The notes under the pieces were generated by a model. It was not told where the DNA came from. It was given only the letters and a program-made list of their open reading frames with translations, and made no database searches. A DNA stretch of 64,000 bases from Ehretia macrophylla (Eukaryota > Streptophyta > Magnoliopsida > Boraginales > Ehretiaceae), in contig CM075777.1 of the NCBI GenBank assembly GCA_037974665.1, positions 14,717,001-14,781,000 on the forward strand, read 5' to 3'. The position numbers and the translations under genes were made by a program. Positions 10,930-22,532 of this stretch are shown here, piece after piece; within the stretch, counting starts at the first letter, position 1, and each line of letters opens with the position of its first letter.

Positions 10930-11367
10930 CCTAAAATCAATTGGTGTCAAGTGGAGTAGTACATAATCTTATAAGATGATCTAAGAATCTATGATTTTTC
11001 TATATAGAACAAGTACATATTGGTTTTAGGATGGAACCTCAATTATCTTAACATGGTATTAGAGTTGGGCTCTTATTTCAGTCTTATTCATCTTCCACGT
11101 GTGTCTCATGCGTATTTTAATCTTCCACATGTTAGTCTTTCTATATGTGTTCAATCTTTTACGTGCAACTCTTTCTACGTGTGTCCCATATCAAATATGG
11201 TCCACGTGTGTTCAATGTTTTTTTCTACGTGTTACCTCTTTCTTAAATCAAGTCACACGTGAGAGGAAGTGTTAGAATATACACTTATCTCACATAAAAA
11301 AATCATAAATTCTTAGACCACAATATAAGATATTGAGTTACTTTATTTGACACTAATTAATTTTAGG
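10930..11367. repeat. inverted-repeat element, arms about 80 bp
   Basis: The left arm (10930-11012) starts CCTAAAATCAATTGGTGTCA and reads on through GATCTAAGAATCTATGATTT. The right arm (about 11280-11367) is its diverged reverse complement and ends TTAATTTTAGG. The spacer holds the repeated motif CTACGTGTG or CCACGTGTG. Non-coding; possibly a MITE or the remnant of a larger non-autonomous element. Confidence 0.65.
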
Positions 11368-11922
11368 ATTAAATCCACTTTGTAACCCTATTCTTTACAT
11401 ACTGTGACACTTATTATCTCTCACCTTTTAAAATTTTCCTTATTAACCCTTGACTTTGATCAACTTTAATAGAATTAGACTTGTCGTTAATAAAAATGGC
11501 TTAGTACTAAATTACCCTTATAATTTATTTGAATGGACAAATATACCCTTAAATGAAAAAAAACAAATCCAAACCCACATATCCACGGCTGACCTTTTCC
11601 CCAACCACCATTAACAACCTCTCTTTCTTCATCTTTTTCTCCCACTTGTTGAATCCTCAGTAATGCAATCACTTTCAATGCAAAGTTTATATCTTTAATT
11701 CCATTTGCTGACAAACCCACCAAAGACCCACCACCAAGATCGATTGTTTTTGCAGCTTTCAGCTTAATGGGGTTAGCTTTGTAGCAATTCAGGTCTGTTC
11801 TTGGCTTTGGGTAGATTCTTGTAATGCATAATCTTGATCTCGAGCTTAGCCTGAATACACATATATTCAAAGAACAAATCTTATTAAATTGTAGAATTTT
11901 ACATATTGAAAGATGTTTTCAA
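11368..11922. other. intergenic, no confident gene
   Basis: A minus-strand ORF of 127 codons (11870-11487) contains GGGSLVGLSANGIKDINFA but has no recognised domain and no convincing gene context. It could be a fragment of an old transposon or gene. Left unassigned. Confidence 0.3.
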
Positions 11923-12401
11923 GTTTGACGAGGGGGACCCCGAGCTGAGGTATGATGCCCACTCCGAACCGAGACAGGCTAATCCGAGCCAAGCCCAGCA
12001 CATTCAGCTAATGCCTAACCTGGATGCTGATTCGACCTCACCCCAACCCAGAAAAACCCCGACTTTGACAAACAGTTGTTCTAATGGGACATAAAGCCCT
12101 GATGGGACATAAAGTTGCACTGCATTAAATGCTGTCAGGTTCGAATTTAGTATAAATAGAGTTCCACCCTTTCATTTCTAAGGTAACTCGTCATTAAATG
12201 CTCTCAACTACTTCTCCAGCTCGGACATACTAATCATTCGCACACCCGAGGAAAAAATCCGGCTCATCACCCAGCCTTTTCCTTCTTTTTCCTTGTGCAG
12301 GTCAGGTAGCCGACCCGAAAATCCAAGTCGAGAAGCCGACCCAGATTTCCAGCTTGGCAGGAGTAGCTCCCAACATCAACGACGAGATTCCGACCTCGAC
12401 A
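11923..12401 (+). repeat. 5' LTR of a Tat-like Ty3/gypsy element
   Basis: About 479 bp. It starts near TTTGACGAGGGGGACC and ends CCTCGACA. It is the diverged reverse complement of 62786-63268 along its whole length, including TATAAATAGAGTTCCACC (a probable TATA box near 12152) and CTTGTGCAGGTCAGGTAGCC. It is followed at once by the primer-binding-site region. Confidence 0.82.
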
Positions 12402-12402
12402 A

Positions 12403-12420
12403 TTTGGCGTTGTCTGTGGG
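12403..12420 (+). other. primer-binding site of the Tat-like element
   Basis: TTTGGCGTTGTCTGTGGG lies directly after the LTR. It is a variant of the TGGCGCCGTCTGTGGGAA sequence found at this place in many plant Tat/Ogre-like gypsy elements. The priming tRNA (perhaps Arg) is inferred, not shown. Confidence 0.65.
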
Positions 12421-12467
12421 AAAGAGTTCTTTCTATCACTCTCCTCACTACTCATTGAGAAACCATT

Positions 12468-15400
12468 ATGGTACAAACGAGAAGCCACAGCGCACCTGTC
12501 ACGACCCCAATTTTTCAATCGCTAATATAATCTCTGATACCATAAATAAACCACAAACATTCTTGGGATCGTGATGCCACGGGCTTAAGAAGATTGCTCC
12601 GCCTAAGTCCGCTAAGGCACAATTACAATAGCCCGAGCACTATTATCATAATTCAATATTTCAAGACTTTTAAAAATAATTATTTTCCAATTGTTAAATC
12701 CCAAATTTCAAAATTTTCATTTACCTTAGTCGAGGGACTAAATCTGGTTGTAATTTAGTTGATTTAATTACCAATCTATACTAAGTCAAATTTTTAGCCT
12801 ATTATTAGTTTCCTCGAAAATTGGGCAGCACGACGTCTGCATTTTGGATTTTTCAGTTTTATCATGTAAACAGAAAAGTTACAAGCCACAACTCCAAATC
12901 CTTCATTATTGCTCCTCAACTCCAACTTTCAACAACATTTTATATTTCGCCCAACACATTTTTAAACGACAATCTAATTCCAAAGTATAACATATATCAT
13001 TTGTATAACCAAAACTTATTTATGTATAAGTACAACATCTAACTATTACATTAATTCAAATACTACATATTATACAAACTTCATCACTAGAGATTAAAGT
13101 CACGAACATATATTCCCTAGCACACAATCACCAAATATCGTATTCCGGCTCACCTATACCTGAAAGGGGGAAAAACGAGAGTGAGCTTATCCGGCACCAA
13201 AGCTCGGTGAGGGGGGAATCTGGGATAGGTTTTCGTAATCATTTTATCTTTCAAAAATCATTTTTCAAATCCATGCTCATGCAATGCACTTAACAAGCAA
13301 ATTTAATTCGATAACAGTAAACTAGATATCCGTAATCAACAGATGATTAATGGAATAAGATAAACCGGTTCACCATAATCAACAGATTATCGATGAAACA
13401 TTCATGTACTAATCTCAGTTAATAATTATCAATTAAACACGAAATTTCGTGCACGCAATATCTGTATTCAAGAATCAATTCAAGTATACATATACAAATC
13501 ATATGTCACACACTAAGTAAGAAATAACTTACTCTTTCCAACATCTCCGAGGAAGTCAATGCCCCCAAGCGAGAAGAGGATTATAAATCATATAACAAGC
13601 GGTGGAGGTGGCCTGCCTCGCTAATAATTGAGATGTTCAACATCTCCTTCCTTATCTCCCCAATAGAGCATTCCAGATAATACTCAAACCTACGACCCGA
13701 TTCTCCAAGGAAACCAAAGTTCCCGAGCGAGAGGGGAATAGGACCATGATAGACATAAGATCACCGACACCCCGAGGATGTCCGGCGTAGTATGCACACT
13801 ACCATGCCAAGACTAGGTGGTTGCAACCCCTTTTAACACCAATTCCAATCCAAGTTCACATAATACGAGCATTTATAGCAATCAAATAAGCATCGAGTTC
13901 AAAACATTCACATAGTTATACATTTATAGCAAACCGGGTAATTAACGAGCAACAAGCAATATAATCCATATAAATGATCACACAAGTGTCCTAACATATC
14001 TAGAGGACATATAATATCATTGCACATTAGTAGAAACAAGCAACTTAGCCATTCTGTCAAATACGCTAAGCATTAGAACTTAATTAATTCATCTAAGCCA
14101 CTGTCTAAGCCACTGCATTGTCCCAACTTTAGCAAATTAGTTAACTATCTTCCCGAATTCCAATTACTCTGTTTTTAGTATAGAATTAAAGCTCTTCGAG
14201 TGTAGATAATTCTGGAATCAATAAAAACTCAATTCCAATCTAAAATGACTGAGTTATAACCTATTTCGTACAACTACGTTTTTCTGTCCAGATTGCGAGC
14301 TATTCTTGCGTCATTTCGGGAATGGAAAATTCAGAGCATTTTAACGATAGAATCTGCCTTTTTGTAAAACATGAAAGTTGTTCCCAACTGCCTAATATAG
14401 CAATTGTTAAAGTTTCGTTCAATTCTGAGGTTGTTTACTATTTTTAATGCACAAAAGAAACTTAAGGCAGTGAGCTGTCAGATTTAACAAAAATCCCGTA
14501 ACCTACTGTCTCATGTGTTTTTGAGCATGAAAATGATTTTTCCTCATGATATGGACAACTGGAGAAATGTTCCACTATGAGTTTTCTATATTTTCTGAAT
14601 TTTCCAGATTTTTATAAAATCATATACTCATAAAAACGGACTAAACTTTCTGGTTGGACAAATCTGTCCAGTAAGATCATTCCGAAAATCCTTGCATGTT
14701 CTAGCTTCTAAATCATCAACATCAACTACTATATAATCAAGCAACCTCTAGCAACCTAAATAAGCAATAATCAAACATATCTACATATCTAGATACAAGC
14801 TTTATCATCAAGAACATTCAAAAATTTCAGAAACCATAACCTTGGTTTAAATCATCAACAAGCATGCTTTCAACAATTCTAATCCATGGAGTTGCAATTA
14901 TAACTCCATACAAGTCCCATAAATCCATCAATATGCATTTATATATCATAAATATCAATTTTGAAAGAACCCTCACCTTATGAAGATTAAAGTCAAAGAT
15001 GGTTGATAAATGGTAAGAACCAAGCAAGTTGAATCAAAGTTAAGTGCTTCCTTCTTTTCCTAGCAAAACCGAGCAATCTTCTTCTTCTTCTCCCAACTTC
15101 TTGCTTCTAGTCTAGTGTGTGTGTATGTGTGTAGCAGAGATTGAGAGGAGAAGGAGAATAATCTGAATTTGATCTAAAGCTAAACAATAGTAGACAAGTT
15201 GGGGACAAGAAGACATCTTTTCCCCAAATTCCTCCATGTTTTCTTTCTCCTTTTGGCTAAAGCAAGACTTCTTTTTCTTTCTTTTTTCCCTCTTATGGCC
15301 AGCTATGGCCTCCATTTTGTCCCCCAATCATCATATGTTTTTATCCAAGTTAGATAGAAGAATAACTAAGGTAATTGGGTGAAAGGCTAAGTCAAATGAT

Positions 15401-16957
15401 CAAGCTTCGTCAAACCCGCGTAACAAAACAGTTCTGCGACACTTTACAAAAATGACCATAACTTCTTCTAGAAAACTCAATTCACGAACGGTTTGAAGCA
15501 TTAGAAACTAGACTCGTAGAGCTTTCCATCCATATATAATTTGCCACCTAAATCTTTCCCAATTGGTACAGTGTAATTCTAAAGTTGACCCCAAAAGTTT
15601 ATAAATTTTGCCATTTGACTCCAAGTGTTTTTCTAGCTTTGTAATTCTTTCCCTTTCCTTTTCTTCCTATAGCTAGGTGTTTCAAGTGTAGTTTATAAGC
15701 TAATCCTAGTCCTATGTAGTTTAATTGGTGTCTAAGTCAAAGTTTATTTAATTGCACTTTGGCCCCCAAAGTTTTCTAACATTTGCAAAGACTCTCTACT
15801 TAGTTCCTGTAATTATAACTTAGTTTCTGACTTATTTCTATTGCACCTAGTAAACATTTAAGATATATAGTGTACTAAAAGATATTTAACTAATGTCTAC
15901 TTTATCTAAAACACTTAATGCACGTAAAACGATGTAAATGTACACAAAAGTCTGTGAATGCAAGTAAGATGATACAAGTGCACGTTAATACTCATAGCTC
16001 ATATAAATAAATGCATGAGTGTGTGTGCGGGGCTTCACAGCACCGGTAGAGGATTCGCCCAACCCGGATGGGGACCTCAAAACCATGCAGGTACCTAGCC
16101 AAAACCCAACCCAAGCCGTCGTTGGAACGAGCCAACATATACATTTAGCCACCCAAACCAACCTCACGACAGATGGAGACCTCAACTCCAGCCTGTCACC
16201 GGAGATAAGGATGATGCTGAGGATGTTTGAGAAACTTAAGGAACAGGTAGCCCGGCTAGCTGGGGACCCCCCGGCTCCGCAAGCAACTACGCCGCGGCCC
16301 GCACGTCCATAGTTCCGCATCCCAGCCCTAAGGAAAAAACGGACGCAAGACAAAAAGGGCTTCCTAGAGCCGGTGGCGGGACCCAAGGAGGTGAGAGGTA
16401 AAAGGCGGCTCAAGCCGACCCCGAGCAGGCTAAGACCGCGGCTGCCATAGCCAAGGTTATTAACCAACTCGGCATAAGCCTACTATCAACCGAGGTACTA
16501 GCCACGCCACTACCCACCGGCAACCGGATGCCCAACTTGGCAGTCTACAATGGGGACGGCGACCCAGCCAGCCACTTGCTCAACTTTGACCACCACATGA
16601 CCCTGCATGACATGTCCGACCTCATGAAGAAAAAGACATTCCCGACTACCCTGGTTGGCAATGCCTTGGACTGGTTCCAAAAACTTTGTCCCAGTTCTAT
16701 TGCAAGTTTTCATCAACTGGCTGAGGCTTTTCTGTCCCGCTTCGCAGGAAGCCGACGCACCACACGCCACACTTCTACATTGCTGTTATTGAACCAGCAT
16801 AGAGGGAAACGTTTGAGGGCTTACACAGCTAGATTCAATGAAGAGTCCCTCAGAATCCCCAACCTAGAGGACTCCATGGCGTTGATGGCTTACCAGAGTG
16901 GGCTCAGGTTGGGCCCCTTTACATCCTCCTTGGCCATCTACCCCGTGGATACTGTAT
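12468..16957 (+). pseudogene. Tat-like gypsy gag, split by a solo LTR and truncated
   Basis: The gag ATG at 12468 opens MVQTRSHSAP. After ten codons a solo LTR (12497-16039) plus one copy of its target duplication interrupts it. Reading resumes in phase at 16045 (VEDSPNPDGDL), so removing the insertion joins the frame. Further on are an acidic and Pro-rich part, a heptad-like stretch (MLRMFEKLKEQVARLAG) and the Retrotrans_gag domain (MPNLAVYNGDGDPASHLLNF from 16528, then NALDWFQKLCPSSIASFHQL). Frameshifts or stops near 16310-16450 break the frame. It ends near 16957, where a family B LTR fragment begins, so pol is missing. Confidence 0.85.
12497..16039 (+). mobile_element. solo LTR, 3.5 kb, of a long-LTR retrotransposon
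   Basis: Begins TGTCACGACCCCAA and ends GGGGCTTCACA (TG...CA with short inverted ends). Both sides carry the 5-bp duplication GCACC (12492-12496 and 16040-16044). There is no internal coding sequence, and no second LTR, primer-binding site or purine tract is visible inside. This is the mark of a solo LTR left by LTR-LTR recombination, or less likely of a non-coding LARD-like unit. It is unlike the family B LTR and the Tat LTR, so it represents a third LTR family. ORFs inside (for example 14827-15027 and 15112-15327 minus) look random; a short TG-rich tract lies at 15113-15133. Confidence 0.88.
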
Positions 16958-16965
16958 TCTTATTT

Positions 16966-18772
16966 ATTTTTCCCCGCAGACTACCCCGCTTGCAACTTGA
17001 GTCATCGCATTTAATCTTTCGGATTTGAAAAGAAATCAAGCGAAAGCAAAAGTGGTAAGCGAACAAAAGCTCAGTAAGGAAAAAATTTTCCCAAAGAATA
17101 CGGTAATGATGATGAAACGGATGAACAAAATAATCTTAACGAATGAATAAAGGTACAAATGATGAACAAGCAAACTGACAAGCGAATAAGGACACAAATA
17201 CATATGAAAATAATTTCAATAATAATATCAAACTAACAAATCATAATCCTCAAATTGTATAAAAAAAGACGGGTATTACGCCCTCATCGGGCCAGATAAG
17301 ATGATGAGTATTACGCCCTCATCAGGAAAAAGATCTCTTTAGACAAACAAATTAATATCAAGGTATACAGTTGAAGACAAGTCAAATACACGTTACATAG
17401 TTTGAATCATTATAATAAAAGTAGTAGTAATAATAGTATTAGTAGTACTAAAATAATAATGACAATAATTGATTTATTGTCCATGAAAAATAAAAAAGAC
17501 AATACTAACATATTGACCGAAAATCAAAATGAGTGAGATATAAAAACTTATCGTGATATACAGATGGATCACTTCAGGTAATCTAAAAGAAATCAATTAT
17601 TCTGAAGTATAATAGTCGCGTTGATCGAACAGATGAATGAAATGTATAAATACGCGACATAGAAACGAAATACTCTAAAAAATTAGATAGGACGAAAAGG
17701 ACAGATAAAATAAAAATATCCTATGAACCAATAAAAATATTATATGAGCTAATATAAATATTAGAGAAAATATAATTTTATTTGGATTTTCCATGGAAGC
17801 AAAAAGAAAGAAAATAGGAAATTCAACCAACGAGGCATTTTTAATCATGGCATGAATACAATCAAACTTTTGTGAAACGAACATGCCATATATTTAATTC
17901 AACGAATTAAAGTTGAATTTCAGCTATTTTTCAACAAACGAGATTTTCTATGAATTATATTATGTATGAAATAATTGGATATAAAATACCGAGCTTATGA
18001 GGAGGACAGACATATAAATACAATGATTATACTGATACGAATACATGAACGGAATTTATTCCCAACAGATTCAAAGGAAGACTAGTAATTTGAATTTTTT
18101 TTTTTAAACAGTATACGATATAATAGCCAGAAATAACAAAACAAACTTATGAAATGAATGATAAAATGGATACAATGATGAAACTGATACAAATACATAG
18201 ACAAAATATATTCTGAATGTATCTGAAGGAAGGCTAGCAGTCAAAATGAAAGAATCTCACTTACCTCGATTTTACAATAGTATTTTCTTTGTTCAGTCAC
18301 AAACTTACAAATTCCATCAAAACTCTCATTTCGTTAATTCTTAATTTACTTAGTCATTCTTCCCTAAAATATTCTAGAATAAATAATTAATCCAAAATTA
18401 TATAAATCAAAAGCCTAGAATCTTACCTTGTTGAAATAGTTCTAAATATTATGCATTAATTGGCTTCTTCTTCCGCTTCTGCTATTGATACTGCCGTGAG
18501 AAAGAGAAAAAGGAAATGAAACGAAATTAAGACAATTTTCACTCCAAGTGAGCTTTTCTCTCGTTTTGGGATTTGAAATGCTTGGTTCAAATAAAACCAT
18601 TTTGTCAATTGGGATGCGTAAAATATTCTGAGTAGGGAACAAAGTTGCCAACTTTATTGGTATAGGGAAAAAGTTATTGCAAGTGGGAAAGGTAGTGGCC
18701 TAAAGGCCATTATCAATCAAAAAATAGTCGTTAGTGGCTTGGAATTGGGATCCAACGCCACTATGCATTACA
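16966..18772 (-). repeat. family B gypsy LTR, minus strand, truncated
   Basis: The reverse complement of the family B LTR defined at 32807-34935. The LTR start (TGTAATGCATAG in minus sense) is at 18772. The last 300 bp or so of the LTR are missing where it joins the Tat gag at about 16957-16966. Polypurine sequence (minus strand of 18773-18783) precedes it, so this is a 3' LTR. It contains the doubled motif GGGCGTAATAC typical of this family. Confidence 0.88.
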
Positions 18773-19607
18773 TCCTCCCCCCGTTAAAAGGAGTTTCGTC
18801 CTCGAAACTTATCTTACCTTGATCTTCAAAAAGCTTGGGGTATTTGGCACGAGCCTCCTCTTCATGTATCCATAGAGCTTCTCTAGTTGTTTGGTTGTAC
18901 CATCTTACTTTCATGTATGGAATGGTTCTACGTCGGAACACTTGGTTCTTTTGGTCCATAATCTCAACAAGCTACTCCTCATAGGTAAGATTCTCATGAA
19001 CACATAACTCTTCTGTAGGTACAATATGGTCAGGGTCATACATGTACCGTCGAAGTTAAGAGACATGAAACACATTATGCACACCAGACAAGGATGGATG
19101 TAATGTAAGACGGTATGCTACCTCTACAATTTTCTCTAGTATCTCGAATGGACCAATAAAGCGAATGATGAGTTTTCCTCGTTTTACAAAAGCACTACAC
19201 CACGAGTCGGGGATAGTTTAAGAAAGACATGATCCCGTATTTGAAACTTGACTTCCTTTCGCCGCTTATTTGCCCAACTTTTTTGTCAATCCTAAGCTTG
19301 TTTTAACTTGATTCTTATTAGCCTGATCTTAGTTTCGGTGTCTTCCAGAAGGTCTGAATTTAACATTATCCTTTGTCCCAAATCCCAATACAAAGGTGTG
19401 CGACACTTTCTACCATATAATGCCTCAAAACGTGCCATTTGTATGCTTGCCTGGTAGCTATTATTATAAGAAAATTCCACCAAAGGTAGATATTGGTTCC
19501 AATTACTACCCAAATCAATCACACAAGCTCTTAACATATCCTCCAATGTTTGGATGGTTATCTCTATCTGTCCATCAATCCGAGGATAAAAAGTTGTACT
19601 TAATTTC
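18773..19607 (-). pseudogene. family B gypsy pol fragment (integrase end and chromodomain)
   Basis: Minus-strand coding remnants: TLEDMLRACVIDLGSNW to KLKQA (19584-19292), then the GPY/F part with frame breaks, then a chromodomain-like tail with VFRRRTIPYMKVRWYNQ and WIHEEEARAKYPKLFEDQG (18959-18768). It matches the complete copy at 39190-39985. It is cut at 19607 by the start of an oppositely oriented LTR, and the integrase catalytic core is absent. Confidence 0.87.
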
Positions 19608-20107
19608 TGTAATGCATAGTGGCGTTGGATTCCAATTCCAAGCCACTAACGACCCTTTTTTGATTGATAATGGCCTTTAGGCTACCACCTTTTCCACTTG
19701 CAATAACTTTTTCCCTATACCAATAAAGTTGGCAACTTTGTTCCCCACTCAGAATAATTTAGTCACCTCAATTGACAAAATAGTTTTATTTAAATCAAGC
19801 ATTTTAGATCCCAAAATGAGAGAAAAGCTCACCTGCAGTGCAAATTGTCCTAATTTTGTTTCACTTAATTTTTCTCTTTCTCTCGGCAATATCAATAGCA
19901 GAAGAAGAAGAAGCCAATTTAAAGCATAATATTTAAAACCATTTCAACAAGGTAAGATTATACGCTTTTGATTTATATAATTTTGGATTGATTATTTATT
20001 CTAGTATATTTTAGGGAAGAATGACTAAGTAAATTAAGAGTTAACGAAATGAGAGTTTTGATGGAATTTGAGGGTTTGTGATTGAACAAAGAAAATACTA
20101 CCGTAAA

Positions 20108-20327
20108 GTCTCCCAGGGATACCCCAGTAGTAAGAACGGGTCTTGGATGCAGTGTGCTTCCGAGTTCGATTCCCGCCCCCTACCCTAGGTAGAGTGCCTT
20201 GGTTTAATCGGTGCAGTGTGATTGGGGACGTGGCATTGCACCCGCGGGTTTACTAGAGGGTGGTCGGGCTTCACCGGTTTCCAGTGGTTGGGCTCTACCA
20301 GCTGGGTTCTCACGTCATAAAAAAAAA
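20108..20327 (+). mobile_element. tRNA-derived SINE
   Basis: About 220 bp, from GTCTCCCAGGGATACC to a poly(A) tail of about 13 A. It contains a tRNA-like B-box, GAGTTCGATTCCCG, and an upstream A-box-like part, CCCAGTAGTAAGAACGG. A 16-bp target duplication, AAAATACTACCGTAAA, is present at 20092-20107 and 20328-20343. The other family B LTRs (for example 33343-33358) have this site once with no insertion, which confirms the boundaries. It is not a functional tRNA gene. Confidence 0.9.
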
Positions 20328-21583
20328 AAAATACTACCGTAAAATCGAGGTAAATGGGATTCTTTCATTTTGACTACTAGCCTTCTTTTGGATATATTCA
20401 GAATATATTTTGTTCATGAATATGCATAAGTTCCGTCATTGTAACAATTTGATCAATCCTTTCATAAGCTTGTTTCATTATTTCTAGCTATTATGTACGT
20501 ATATTGTTTTTAGAAAATTTATCTAATTACTAGTCTTCCTTTGAATCTGTTGGGAATAAATTTCGTTAATGTATTTGTATCAGTATAATCGTACTATTTA
20601 TATGTTCGTTTTCCTCATAAGCTCGGTATTTTATATCCAATTATTCCATACATAATATTACTCGTAGAAAATTTCGTTCGTTTGAAAATAGCTTAAATTC
20701 AACTTTAATTCGTTGAATTAAGTGTATGGCATGTTTGTTTCACAAAAAAATGATTATATTCATGCCATGATTAAAAATGCCTCGTTGCTTGAGTTTTCTA
20801 TTTTCTTTCTTTTTGATTCCATGGAGACTCCAAATAAAATTATATTTCATGTAATATTTATATTAGCTCATATAATATTTTTATTGGTTCATATGGTATA
20901 TTTATTTTATTTGTCCTTTTCGTCCTATCTAATTTCCTAGAGTATTTCGTTCCTACGTGTTTATACGCTTCATTCATATGTTTGATCAATGCAACTATTA
21001 TACTCCGGAATAATTGATTTCTTTTAGATTACCCGAAGTGATCCATTCGTATATCTTGATAAGTTTTTATGTCTCACTCATTTTGATTTTCGGTCAATAT
21101 GTTAGTATTGTCCTTTTTATTTTTCTTGGACAATAAATCAATTATTATCATTATTATGTTAGTACTACTAATACTATTATTACTACTACTTTTATTATAA
21201 TGATTCAAACTATGTAACGTGTATTTGAATTGTCCTCAACTGTATACTTCGATTTTAATTTGTCTGTCTGAATAGATCTTTTGCCTGATGAGGGCGTAAT
21301 ACTTATCATCTTGTCTGGCCCGATGAGGGCGTAATACCCGTCTTTCTGATACAGTTTGAGGATTATGATATGTTAGTTTGATATTATTATTGAAATTATT
21401 TTCATATGTACTTGTGTCCTTATTTGCTTGTCAGTTTGTTTGTTCATCATTTGTACCTTTATTCGTTCGTTAAGATTATTTTGTTCGTCCGTTTCATCAT
21501 CATTATCGTATTCTTTGGGAAAGTTTTTTCCTTACTAAACTTTTGTTCGCTTACCACTTTTGCTTCCGCTTGATTTCTTTTTA

Positions 21584-21800
21584 GGCCAACTCCAACAGAT
21601 TCTCTACCTTTCTCCCTACATGTAGGGATTTAAAACAATTTTTCTACATCTAGGGATTCCCTATTTTAGTTACACTCCAACAGCTTCCGTACATTTAATC
21701 AATCACTTCATTTAGGGAATCCCTATTTCAGTTTTACTCCAACAGTTTCCCTATTGTAGGGGCTCCCTATTTTTATTTTATTCTAATATTCACTCATTTT
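21584..21800 (+). repeat. subterminal repeats of the PIF/Harbinger element (left)
   Basis: The motif ACTCCAACAG occurs three times (about 21590, 21667 and 21738), each followed by a variant of TCCCTA. The right end carries the complement CTGTTGGAGT (about 25878) and CTTGGAGTTGG. Such repeated subterminal motifs are typical sites for binding of the transposase or its Myb-like partner; that role is inferred. Confidence 0.6.
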
Positions 21801-22039
21801 ATTTTAATTAAACATGTCGTTTAACATTCTTTTATTTATATATGTTCATTTTCTCGAAGACTAACTATTTTTAATTACCAAAATAATTTTTTAATTTAAT
21901 AAATTTTAATTTTTTATTTATATTTGTTCCTGATATTCTGTTATTTATATTTATTATATTATTTTTTATTAATTTTATTTTCTAATTTATTTTTTAAATT
22001 TAAAAACTTATTCAATTACTTCATTTTCCATCAGATTTT

Positions 22040-22375
22040 ATAGATGTCTTGTATTTTCAATGTCATATTTATGTTCTATAGGTCAATTTCTTTATGTCAT
22101 GTATTGTCAAAAATAGCTTTACGTTCAATCAATCATTTCTTTTTATGTCTTGTATTGTCGATGATAACTTTATGTTCAATCAGTCACTTTTTTGTTGTTC
22201 AATCAGTCATTTCTTTTTTGTGTTGTATTATCTATGACAACTTTATGTCCAATTATTTATTACTTTTTGTGTCTTGTATTATTCATGAAAGCTTTATGTT
22301 TAATCAATCGTATCATTTTATATCTTGTTTAATCAATTATATCTTTTTATGTCTTGTCTAATCAATCATATCTTT
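22040..22375 (+). repeat. degenerate tandem repeats, about 55-60 bp units
   Basis: Five or six imperfect units containing TATGTCTTGTATTGTC ... CTTTATGTTCAATCA lie between the left end of the PIF/Harbinger element and its transposase. The ORF across them (22044-22361) is low-complexity and not taken as a gene. Confidence 0.6.
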
Positions 22376-22532
22376 TGATGGTTGGTAAGACTTGAAGACT
22401 ATAAATATCATGCAATAAGACTTCAAAATGCAACACCAATTCTTCTAAAATTTGTTACCTTTCATTTGTGTTCTTCTTGCAATTCCAAAAGGCATTTTGC
22501 TCTTATTCCATCATCATATTTTGTGTTTAGGA

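Noticed and set aside
11487-11870. 127-codon minus-strand ORF
   Set aside because: No domain recognised, no promoter or introns evident; kept only as an unassigned stretch.
16019-16312. 97-codon ORF starting MCVRGFTAPVED as a gene
   Set aside because: Its first codons are the end of the solo LTR; the rest is the continuation of the split Tat-like gag.
15985-16770. minus-strand ORFs of 160 and 86 codons opposite gag
   Set aside because: They are shadows of the plus-strand gag frame with no domain of their own.
17270-17330. CRISPR-like spacing of GGGTATTACGCCCTCATC repeats
   Set aside because: Only two copies, found in every family B LTR; an ordinary LTR internal duplication in a plant genome.
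20108-20200. tRNA gene on the plus strand
   Set aside because: Only the B-box is good, no acceptor stem pairing is seen, and the sequence lies in a SINE with poly(A) tail and target duplication.
22044-22361. 105-codon ORF rich in Cys, Ser and Phe
   Set aside because: It covers degenerate 55-60 bp tandem repeats inside the Harbinger element and has no domain.
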